64,000 nt of DNA, from positions 5,934,630 to 5,998,629 of the forward strand of contig CM026430.1 of the NCBI GenBank assembly GCA_014871385.1, in the 5' to 3' direction. This document shows, piece after piece, positions 20,490 through 31,294 of this stretch (positions are counted from its first letter, which is position 1; each line of letters starts with the position of its first letter). The position numbers and the translations under genes were made by a program. This stretch comes from Ceratodon purpureus (Eukaryota > Streptophyta > Bryopsida > Pseudoditrichales > Ditrichaceae). Below the pieces are notes generated by a model. It made no database searches, was not told the origin of the DNA, and was given only the letters and a program-made list of their open reading frames with translations.

Positions 20490-22635
20490 AGCTGACGGCT
20501 CGCTTATCAAGCTTCTAGAGGGAAACAAACAAGAAAATGAAATCCTCCAGATGCAATACATCCAACATAACTTCCACAAAAAATATGCGTGCCAACACAG
20601 AGTCGTAAAGCTGCAGAACCATTACTTGAAATGAACCCAAAACTAAACCAATTGCTTGCACCAAATCGCTGAAGACGCAGACAATGCAAGGAACCCAACT
20701 CGACAAGGAAGCATAGAATCTCCAACAAGCGAGATAAACAGGAATAACCAACTCAACCATATAATACAATCCAAGTCTCAACACGATACAGCAGCCATGG
20801 CAGACGTACGAACACACAGAGTACAGATTGGACATCAGAAGGTCGATTTTCTCACACTTCACACGCAGTGCACGAAACTCTCCCCGCTGTTTAACTCAGA
20901 AACAACTCAGGCCTGGCTTGCACTTGCATCTCGACGTCTCCTTCAGTGCTTGAAGTGAGTTGAACTTGGCCTCTGTGAGTCCTCACAGCTTTGATTGTCA
21001 CTGAACCCGCATGTATAGTACATTCCGAACCATCGACACGGGTCAGGCACGCCATGCCCATTGCCCACATCCACGATCTGACAAAGACCACTGCACGAGA
21101 TAAAAATCGGTGCTATGAAGACGGTGTACTCTCAGGTCAGTCAATACTGAGGTCATGAACTTTCACTGCACACTTAACAAACGTCACCACCTGACATTCA
21201 ATCGGATTCCAAAAAAGACAGGTAGTTACTGGTTCTATCGGAGAGTGAGAATCTTAAGAAAAAGTAAAGGAACAAACACCTGTTACGGCAGTAACTCAAG
21301 TACCGTGTCTATATGAATCTGATCTACACTCTGATCTAACAACGTATCCAGGAATTAGAGCCTGTTTTTGGCACAGTGAACATTTGCATTCTTTACAAGG
21401 TGTCCAGGTCTGGGTTTTAGGTTTAGTGAGAATTGGAGACTCTTCATGTGCTAGAAACAAAGTTTCTATCAACTCATGTGCGATTTGCAGCAACCATGAA
21501 AGGGTGGTCAGATCAGTTGGAGGATGGAAGTGGTGTGGGGAATAAGCAGTCGGAAGTCATTGATGGAGGTTGTGTTCCTGTAATTGGGACATTGAGCAAG
21601 TTATACTAGTAACATTCGATGAGGGAAACAGGGTTGTAGGTGCAGAACTCGGATGGGAGTTTCAGCAAAAGAGAGTAGAGATTGTCTGTGCTTTGAGTGT
21701 CGGATTGTCGTTTGCTTTTCGGAGAACATACAGTAGTGCATTTCTTACACTTCGATATGTTGGAATTCAAAGTTTCTGGAGATGGCCAAATTGTGTCCTG
21801 CTTCTGATCGCCCGTGATCATCGTGTTCCCACAAAGTACTCAGCAGCTTGTGATTTCTGAAGCTCTTACGAAGACTATGGTAAACCTACCTATTAACACA
21901 TGCCACACGACATGCCCCTGAGGATTAACCCAAAGCTTGCATATCCAGTTGCAATACCCCCGACTTTGATACAAATCAAATGAAGATATCAAGCTTTCAG
22001 AACTAAAAGGTTGCAGAACATTTACATCTATTGTATTTAAAATGCAATATCTTGCATCGTGCAGCAATTAGACGCCGACAGCAGTTGAAAGGGAGACTTT
22101 CACAAACTGATGAGGAACTTCAGTTGGGAAAATATGTGTCCAGAGCGTGGACATACTGATACTTGATATACAATTTTGCTGGTTGGGCTTATGCCCTTCC
22201 AGATTACAAGCATGCACGAAGCATGCACACTTGATAACGATTGCTGCAGGCTACATATTCTTCAAACTATACCTTACTTCAATCGCTGCACTATTTCGTG
22301 CTCAATAGTTACAGAACACAATTGGCGAGATGACATAATTGGTCTCCGAAGCAGCGTGGTCTTCGCCAATAGACCATGCCCATTCATAATCTCTGTTAGA
22401 GGATGGGCTGATCACAAATTTTGACATAAATCTATAAAACCACTAATCAACTGAATCGATTCTGCTCAGGATGCCTTGCAGCAATTATCTGAGCAACAAA
22501 CGATGATGGATTTGGTCTATCAGGCGGAGAAGGATTACTCGCACCTTCAGTTGCAGGGACGTGCAAGCTATGTCAATCAAACAAGCCAGTCGTTGAATAC
22601 TCGTCGTTACCGTGTCAATCAGTCAGTAATCAAGC
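20490..22635. other. Spacer upstream of the Dabb gene
   Basis: This should contain the promoter of the Dabb gene and perhaps an additional 5' exon. An open frame at 20891-21091 (minus) looks transit-peptide-like but has no donor in the phase needed to join the next exon. The right part is the 3' flank of the next minus-strand gene. Confidence 0.35.
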
Positions 22636-24648
22636 CTAATTTGCCTGTGCCTGGTACCATAGATCTGGTTGTGTTGGTGCCGATGCTTGGTATCCTGCCT
22701 GAGGAGGATACGCCTGCTGAGCACCCGCCGATGGATATGCCATTTGCGCTTGCGGCTTGTTGTAATCCCCCATCTGAACGTAAGGAAATCCCTGAGCCAT
22801 GCCTTGAGGTTGTCCTTGAGGAGTATACATCTGGGCCTGTTGGGTAGCATAAGGTGGCAATTGCTGGACGTAAGTCGGATTCGATTGTGGCGTGTATGTT
22901 TGTGCAGCAGCTGCTGCTTGAAAATATCCTCCTGCTTGAGGCTGGAACTGTCCTCCAGCCTGAGGTTGGAAGAACGAGGAGTTTGCTGGCGGTGTGTGCC
23001 CCATGATTAGGGTCCCGGTCGGCTTCACTGCGGGCTGAGGCTGAAAGTACGACGAGTTCGCCGGCGGTGTGTAGCCCATGATCACAGTTCCGGATGGATT
23101 TGCTGCTGGCTGAGGCTGGAAATAACTCGAGCCATTCGCCGGTGTCATCTGCTGCGGTGGATAACCTTGCATCATGATGGGCACCATACCGGGGGCAGGG
23201 TTCGGGTTATAACTCGGAGCTTGGTCCGACGAAGGATATGCCGGCCATTGCTGGGTGTGCGCTTGTTGTTGATAATATCCGTTTGTTTGGGAAACTTGCG
23301 CAGCTCCGTTACTTCCAACTTGCGTTGCGCAGATCTCTTGGGTTTGAATATACGCGCCTTGGACGTTTCCGTGAGCGTCAACCTGCACACCCCCGGCGAC
23401 TTGGGTGACGACCGTGGTTTTCACTTGGGTGACACAGCTCTGCTCCATCCACTTCGTGTGCACGATCTCTGCCTTGTCCCCAAGCTTCCGGTACATTTTC
23501 TTGATGAGGTGCCGGTGCATCATGTACTTGGGTACTGCAAAGACCGGCGTCATGATCCAGGCCGCGTCCATGGCGGTGTCGCTGATCATCTCAAATAAAA
23601 TGTCACGCAGAATCTCGATCCAGAGCCAGTCTCCGAGGCTGAGCTTCTTGAGAATCTCCAGCACGGCCGTTTCCACACCCGCCATTAGGGAGTTTTTCCC
23701 CGCGCTCTTGATGGTGCTCCCGACTTGCTTGCTCATGGCCGTCAGGTCGTTGAAGGAGCGCACGTTGAGCAGAGGGATAAGCCCGAGGGTGATGGAGAAG
23801 TCGAGGCATTGGATCACGGTCGCGGCGACTACGACTGCTACGCCGCTGAAGGGGATCACCATAGAACTCAGGACGGAGAACGTCACCGTGGTCAGGTCCA
23901 TCACTCTCTTGCGGCATTCTTCATCCACGATGCCGTCCAGCCGCTTTTTGATGTATTCCTTCACCCGGAAACATATCTCGGCATCTGCAGAAATTTAATG
24001 AGATCCACAATTCAGTCAATAAGCATTCAGCAACTATTACCCACTTGGTTATATTCAAGCAGAAGAACTGCCACCACGTTCTTAATGACATTTGTGAACT
24101 GCCACCATGTTCTAAATGCAGCAGGAACATGTTTTATCTAAAACGTATATTTGTATCCAAAATCTTAGACGTATTTCGTAGCTTGGGGCAAGAAGCTTCT
24201 GAAATACTTAGATCTTCTCGAAATGCTTCAACGAAAATGGAGAAAAGAATTAGCAGCAAGCTCAACATTGACCATTTCCAATCTGAAAAATTCTCCTAGT
24301 GATCAGCAGAGTGATTGGTGAAGAAACAGCCAGTGACTGTTTAAGTACTTCCAATGGTACAAGTGTTCTATACGTGTCACAAACGTCCAAAGTCTTATGA
24401 CAGCCTAACCTCTCGACATCCCTCAAAACTGTCTATTGCACACAATCAAAGCAGCAAGAATGGTTTAACATTGACGAAATTAACAGTCCGAGTGACTAGC
24501 ATCATTAACATTTAAGTTAAAATTTACCAGTAGAGTTTTTGCGCTGTAGGCGCTGACTCTCAAACTCCTTCCTATAATCCGCCATCGACTTGTTGTCGAT
24601 CATGGCCGCAGTACCGGCTTGTCCCTGCGCTCCAGAATCAGCCCCCAT
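22636..24648 (-). CDS. Membrane protein with Gln/Pro/Tyr-rich tail
   Basis: Two exons, 24648-24528 and 23984-22636, joined in phase 1 across a 543-bp intron, give 489 aa starting MGADSGAQGQ. The longest open frame of exon 2 starts only at a GTG, and joining to exon 1 supplies the true ATG. Residues about 73-113 are strongly hydrophobic (one or two membrane passes), and a second amphipathic region follows at about 155-195. From about 222 the protein is low-complexity, rich in Gln, Pro, Tyr and Ala. It contains a tandem 25-residue repeat (SSYFQPQPAANPSGTVIMG and SSYFQPQPAVKPTGTLIMG, then SSFFQPQ). I do not recognise a family; the tail is of the kind that forms condensates or binds SH3/WW-type partners (inference). 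Confidence 0.7.
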
Positions 24649-25808
24649 CTTGACGAACAAAAACCAACCTCAACTAACAACTCCCACAGCTCTCAACCAA
24701 CGATGAGTAACTCAACGTGATCCTCCTCGCAAAGTCTCGAGCTGGAGACTGATCGAATCGTACTAGTAAAGTCGAGTCCTCATCTGCACACTAGCTACCA
24801 CGGACTTACTGCAACTACGTTAACTGATCACTCAAAGTCAAGCGAGACAGATCACTAGCTGAAAGATGCAATGCTGGGATGTTAGGTAGTTGTGATACTG
24901 GGAAGGATCCGTCTGGCCCACTTATATAGTGGAGGTAAAGGAACTGTGCCTCGGATTGATTCAGCTCAAAGTCGAAGAAGCTGTGGATTGATTCAACCAT
25001 GACTAAAATTGCCGCGTTTTGATGTAACTGTGCCACAGAGCGGTTCAGATGAGATGCGGTTCAAGCGATCAACAGGGCAATGGATTTGACTCTACGGACA
25101 ACTACCGATTACCGACTACAGTGCTTGACCCCCGAAAGCAGGGCATGGAATCCGCGGTGGCAGACTTTACGACTTTATTCTACTCCAGAATATTTCACAC
25201 GAGTAACAAGGCTGTGTTAATACTTTATCACCTGGCATGGCACTATTATTTATCGAGGATTTTGTGGACATTAGTCGAGGTGTTGCATCAAAAAGTCCCT
25301 TGGATTGCTTGTGGATTGGGCCAGATGCGAGTGGGTATGTGTTACTAACTTAGCCTTGCTCTTGTGAGTGGATATAAACACATACCATATATGTTTTTGA
25401 CACAAACTTGAGGAAGAACCTTTCTTCGGTTTGAAGACGGACCCAAAGCGAGGGCTATCCCAGGTGGGCGAGGCTATCAACTTGTCCACCACGGCCTCTA
25501 CCATGATTCCGCACGAGTTGTTAGTAGCTTGTAGACGTCGGTTGTGAAGCTGTGTGTCCAACAGTTGATTCTAAGGAAATCATTTGACTAAAATTGTTCA
25601 TTGACTGTTAGTTGCCTTGTGGAAGAAGAATAAAGACTAATCAGAATTATTATAAAATTTAAAACTTTGGTCTAAATGGAGGTGAACTGACAAGTTGAGT
25701 TGTTACCGCTTATCCTAAACCTGTTATAGATCGCAATGATGTTTTGAATGTAGTGCTGTGAATTGAACGTAGTTAAGCGAAGTTGCAAGCTAGTGACATT
25801 TGGGGAAT
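24649..25808. other. Promoter-side spacer up to transposon block 1
   Basis: This is the 5' flank of the 489-aa membrane protein gene. No gene is supported. The last 16 bases (25793-25808, GTGACATTTGGGGAAT) recur with one change at 41348-41363, on the far side of block 1. Confidence 0.4.
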
Positions 25809-25851
25809 GCTAGGACATGAGCGATGAGCCGTGAGCCATGTGCCGTGAGCG
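25809..25851 (+). repeat. Left terminal inverted repeat of block 1
   Basis: Starts GCTAGGACATGAGCGATGAG and continues in ATGAGCC-like steps. It matches the reverse complement of 41299-41340 at about 38 of 42 positions. Confidence 0.7.
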
Positions 25852-26140
25852 AGATTCCATGAGCCGTGAGCGGATGAATTACTATATTTAGTATGTGCAT
25901 TTCATCCATCAATGAGGATGAACTCATCTAAAACGAATGAATAATTTGCAAATGAACAAAGCATACTTCAAATGAAATGATGATTGGTACTCCAATGTGT
26001 CAAATTAAATCATTAGGATTCGAAAGCTCAGGTTAAAAAAAAAAACGGTTAATGAAACCTCTAGAGCCACTTGCAGGCTATGGCCAGGGAATTTAGGTTC
26101 AAACACAGATTTCTGGATGGTAGTCAGTTAGAGTTTACAA

Positions 26141-26229
26141 GAGTTTGTGGTCTAAGATCATACCAAATCTGAGGTGAAGCAAGTGAGAGTTTGTGGTCTA
26201 AGATACCAAATTTGAGGTGAGGCAAGTGA
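26141..26229 (+). repeat. Two-copy tandem repeat of about 45 bp
   Basis: GAGTTTGTGGTCTAAGAT and the following ACCAAATYTGAGGTGARGCAA occur twice in a row (26141-26186 and 26187-26229), just upstream of the coiled-coil gene. Confidence 0.8.
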
Positions 26230-26252
26230 ATCTGTAGATTGCGAGTAATGGA

Positions 26253-26445
26253 GAGGAGTAAAGTGGAGAGAGGGAAGGGGCCGTGGTTTGCATTGGAGGT
26301 TTTTTTACCCAACTGGACGCAGGATCCTTCAAGAGATTGCAACCATGTGCAAAATGATGAGTTGGTAAGAATGTTTGATGAGAGACAGAAGAAGAAAGGA
26401 TATTACTATCCAAGAGCTAAGTCTGATAGAGTTAACAACGTGTAG
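26253..26445 (+). pseudogene. Coding-like fragment with Trp-rich start
   Basis: An open frame from the ATG at 26251 encodes MERSKVERGKGPWFALEVF, then LPNWTQD and a basic stretch (ERQKKKGYYYPRAKSDR), ending at a TAG. It is in a different frame from the next gene, and no splice pair joins them cleanly. The spaced tryptophans and basic C-terminus recall a Myb/SANT-like half domain, so it may be a broken 5' exon of the following gene (inference). Confidence 0.35.
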
Positions 26446-26480
26446 AGTAATTGTATCCTGCCATTTACTAGTGTAGTAAG

Positions 26481-27168
26481 ATGCCAAAAAATGAGTGTAT
26501 CTCAGAGACTTTAGCTAGAGCTATAATGTCCGAGGTTTGCCATGGCCATCCAATGAATTGGGCCCAGTACGCTTCGGAGAGATGGAGAGTAAAAAGAAAT
26601 AGAAAAAAGAAGGAGTCAATGATAAAGTATGGAGGTAAAGAGTCCAAAAATTCCTACTATCAACTAGTAAAGGCAAAAGTTGAGGGAGAGTTAGCAAAAT
26701 CAGAACTACAACATAGCGAGATAGATGCCGAATATAGCGATCGACATGTTTTCATTAGTATGCTGATGTCATCGCCGAAGAATCCAGCCAGTGGAGCTGA
26801 GGAAGAGCGAATCAAGATATGGATATCTAGGCTACGAGGACAGTTGCAAGTTTCGGAGGGTAATCTAAAAAATATTGTGGAGAGTGCACAAGACGTGGAA
26901 GAAAATATCAAGGAGGAAGACAAAATTGTAAATCTGAAGTATAGGATTAAGGGAAATGAGATAGCCTTCATTGGTACGAAAGGTGAGATATTTATAGCCT
27001 TGATATGTTTCGTTTGCATTACCTCTACTGCTTCTAACTGCATTTGCAACTTTAACAAGACATATGAATGTAGACTTTGAATCTTCAGAATATCACTTTG
27101 AAACGCAAACATCTCAAGGTCAACTGCCCAAGAGGAAGCGCAAGCAAGCATCTGAGCTCAGACATTGA
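26481..27168 (+). CDS. Coiled-coil protein with nuclear localisation signal
   Basis: Two exons, 26481-26982 and 27089-27168, with a GTGAGA...TTCAG intron of 106 bp joined in phase 1, give 193 aa. A basic region (RWRVKRNRKKKE, about 36-47) is followed by acidic and coiled-coil-like segments (EERIKIWISRLRGQLQV, VEENIKEEDKI). The short second exon adds a classic monopartite NLS (PKRKRKQ). It lies just inside the left end of block 1 in the same orientation as the SWIM transposase, so it may be an accessory DNA-binding protein of the element (inference). No family recognised. Confidence 0.5.
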
Positions 27169-28128
27169 AGGCGTAATTTTTTCCAAAAGAGGGAGGAAGT
27201 AAAAAATAAACAAGATGAGCTAGATCCAATTACTGGTGAGTATAAAATTCCATCTGATTGAGATTATTCAGTTTAGTAGGATAGCCATTCTTGAAACCAA
27301 CTCAGATATTAAAATGCGGCACGACATGGTAAAATATTTTTCAATTTTGCAAGTTAAGTTGTTCCAAATTCAACATCTAAGACTGTCACGAAGTTTAGAA
27401 TTAGTAAGTGCGATTTCACACTAACCAGTAGTTGAAATAAATTGTATCTACCACTATGTTACCATATTATTTTATAACATGTAAGCCTCTCATGTGCAGG
27501 TTGGTTTAATTGTTAATGTCCGTCATTTGAATCTACGAGTATATGTGGCGGGAATTGAGAATTACTAAAGTGATTGCAATTGAACACGGGCAATGAATCA
27601 ATTTGAAAATGAGATTCACTTATGTAACAAAGTGTTCAATTGTGTCCGCAGGTGAAAATTACGTCAGATCATGGAGTATAATTTGGGTTCGCTCCAAATG
27701 TTGGATTATGTCTAAGTCAGATCATTTAGTACAATTTTGTTTCGCCTAGAGTGTTGGATTCTCTCTGAGCTTCAGCTATTATTTGTGAACTTGTGTTGAA
27801 CATAGTAATCATATTCGGATCATATTCAGCAAATCACAACTTCGGAAGTATCTACTTAGAAAAGTGCACTTCATGTCCTACCAACTAGACTCTCCAAAGT
27901 ATAGTGCTAAACATAATGAGTTTGTTAGACATTTTGCTTGACGATAACTTAAATATTGATCAAGTAAATATTAGGAATGAATTGTAGAGGAATGTGGCAT
28001 TCTGTAACGAACGGTATTCGTGGCTCTAATGTAAATTCCAAATGGTTGAGTAATGGGAGGTTTGCAATAATCAACGTCCGTGTGAACTTACGTGGACTGG
28101 CCATATGTGGGTCCCAATATCCTTCGTT

Positions 28129-28435
28129 TTGTGCCGAACAGGTCCTCCATGGGGCTTTGAGAAATTCATGCAAATGCACTCAAAGGCATAGTCTGTACTG
28201 AACAAGGGAGGTTAGAAAATACAAAATACCCTGTTCTGTGCCGAACAGCACTCGAAGGCATAGTCTGTACCGAACAAGGGAGGTCAGAAAATACAAAATA
28301 CCCTGTTCTGTGCCGAACAGGTCCTTCATGGGGCTTTGAGAAATGCAGGCAAATGCACTTGATGGCATAGTCTGTACCGAACAAGGGAGGTCAAAAAAAT
28401 CAAAATACCATGTTCTGTGCCGATCACCACATTTG
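28129..28435. repeat. Tandem repeat carrying the GTTCTGTGCCGAACAG motif
   Basis: Two full units and one partial unit. Each holds GGCATAGTCTGTAC, AACAAGGGAGGT and the near-palindrome GTTCTGTGCCGAACAG; the full units also hold CATGGGGCTTTGAGAAAT. The same short palindrome recurs at 33.4-39.2 kb. Confidence 0.8.
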
Positions 28436-28699
28436 GACCAAAATGTTTTCAGAACACAATCTACATTCTGCGAACCTGCATCAATCATAAATTAAGCTCA
28501 TCATAGGGTGTTCCTACCGAACTGCTTCAAGGGTCTGTAATTTATTTCCAAATATTTTACTGTTATTAGACAGTACTCTTAACTACCAACATATAATATG
28601 TTTTGATCGAATAGCAAGACAGTCTGTTGATTCCACACTTGAAAAAACGAATCAATAATCATTTTAAAATATCCATCACATTAGACTTTGTAAAATGGG

Positions 28700-30770
28700 G
28701 TGATTTCAGAACGTGTATTGCTGAATATATAAAGTGTGGTATAAAGTAAACTAATGGATATAAATAGTACCAAGGTTTTTATTTAGTTTCTTTGCTTAAT
28801 ATGTTGAAATGTAAATAAGTATACCAAGTTCGCAACTCAAAATATTTTGAATATAATAATTGAAAAATGCACTTTTGGTGAAAAGATAAAAATAGAGATT
28901 AATCTATACATTTATATAGTTTGAAGTTTTAAAAATTAATGTATAGAGCATATAATAGGCCATATATAAGTATGTATATATATATATATAAATATATGAA
29001 TATACATTTAAATACAAATAAATGTGAACATATGCAAAGCATCCAAGAGATATATATTAAATGAAAAATATTAAATGAAAAATATTAAATGAAATAAGAA
29101 ATAAACATATTTAAAATCTAATAATTTCAAACTTGATTACTTTTTTATTTAAAATAAATAAATAAGACAACATATATTTAAAGAATAAACATTGTATTTA
29201 GGAAGAAAATTACATACATTGCATTAATGAGATTTATATTACAACTCTAGTTAAGTCAATGGCTTTTGTAATAATTAAGGTAGCATTCCCACTTTCAACT
29301 CATGCCACAATTCACAAAAAAATTACATTTGGTAACAAACGGCTAACTTGGTTGATGGATTGAAAATTCTAAAATTTAGAAATTGGCCTTGCAATATAGG
29401 ACCCTAATAGTTGTAGTTGAATATTTATATAAACATTCATGTTTTATATATAAAAAAAAATTGGAATGTAAATTAAAACGGTTCACGAATTTCCTAATTA
29501 TATATTACAAATGTATTAATATTTCGTGATTATATATTAACAGACATTTATATGTATTAAAAGAAGAATCACGAAATATAAATACATTTGTAATATATTC
29601 CAATCAATGATAAAATTAATTAATAAGTATATCCAAATATCGCATAATTTAATGTATTTAATATAAATATAGTAACTTTATTCATAAACATAAAATTAAA
29701 TTTTATCATAATATCCATATACATAAATTTATAAACAAATAATTTACATATAGTTTAATGTATGTAAATTAATGTTTATGAATATGTATATATACATATA
29801 TATATATTCATTTATTTAAACATTTCTATTCATGTGTATTTATTATTTAAATATAGATACTATCATACATTTACATAAATATCTTATTGTATATACGTAT
29901 TTTAAATCTATATATGTACACATGTGAATATAAATTTATATTTGATAAAATATAAAATAAAATTATATTTATATGCATATAAATATAAATATATACCATA
30001 GTATGAGATGTGTTTTAATTCATATAGATAAATATGCATATATACTACTCCTATATACATGCATATATGATTGTAAGTACATGTACATATAAATACATCC
30101 ATGCATGTGTTTAAATATTCTTATTTATACATTTTGCTTAAGTACATATATATTTTTAGATAACTTCTAACAAGTGCTCCATATTTACATATTTCCTAGT
30201 TTGTATATATCCATATTTGTATAATAGCGACGTTGAACTTATATAAAAAACTCATATATGATATGATTTCACGTGTGTTCATATATATTTAAGAAAATCA
30301 AATATGCATGGTATTATAAAAAATACTATTTGATTTGAGTCTTTATCAAATGTCTAAAAATAAATGACCAATTGGTACTATGAAATTTATATTTATATTT
30401 GTAGAGGTATATGTGTGTTTTATATGCACTTTGATTTTTAAGGATGTGCAAATGTTTTTACATTTATTAATATTGTATACCTACTCAAATATATTTGTGT
30501 ATTTCTATATTAAACATTTGAAATGCACAATCTATATAAAATTCTAAATTTCTGTATAAGTGGTTTTGAAAAGGATTTTATTTTTTGGGTGTAATATATA
30601 TATATATATATATATAATGCATATACTATATATAATATATTGACTATATATATAATATCTTGATTGTATATATATACTATATATATAATATAATAAATAT
30701 ATAGTATATATATAGTATAAATACATATAATATATATATACTATTCAAAATTTACAATAATAGCAATATT
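28700..30770. other. 2-kb AT-rich block with TA microsatellites
   Basis: Almost pure A/T, with alternating TA runs at about 28975-28990, 29775-29805 and 30594-30735 and many ATATAAAT-type words. Open frames here are short and composition-driven. There is no gene. Such a block could be an easily melted or matrix-attachment-type segment, or a decayed spacer inside the element. Confidence 0.7.
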
Positions 30771-31294
30771 TTATTTAGATATGTTTAAACTTATCAGATA
30801 ATTATTATCAATACAGCTTAATCAATATCAGAAGTCTTAACCATTTACACATGATTACTTGTTCAGAATCTCAATGGTATTTTTTTCTTAAATCATCAAA
30901 GGCTTCAGCAAAGTTTCAATTCGTTTACTACATGTTCAAATGATATCAACTTCTGTGTATCTTACTCGAACTTGTAGTAATTACTAAACCATTGGGTGAT
31001 TTGTGTCGAATTCTGCAACTTACTGTGATAAAGTTTGCTGCCGGTCTGGTCATCATCCAAAGTATTTTCCAGCGTATCAGCTCCTCCAATTTGAAGTGAT
31101 TATAATCAGATTAGGACGGTGGACATGAACTTTCTAATCATTATCGCAAATCATTAATCAACTTAATGTACAAAATACGAGGTCGACAATGACGAAAACT
31201 CAATGCTCAATATCCAGTGTTTACTTATAGGTTCAGTTGAACGAGGATACAAAAACCGGCAAGGTTGTTAATGCGCCATCAAAGCTAATAGAAT

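Noticed and set aside
20891-21091. Transit-peptide-like first exon of the Dabb gene
   Set aside because: It has no GT donor in the phase needed to join the exon at 20489; the open frame may be chance.
22476-24141. Plus-strand open frames opposite the Gln/Pro-rich protein gene
   Set aside because: They are antisense to well-supported exons and look like composition-driven shadows.
29908-30726. Tyr/Ile-rich open frames in the AT-rich block
   Set aside because: They are produced by TA repeats, with no plausible protein composition.
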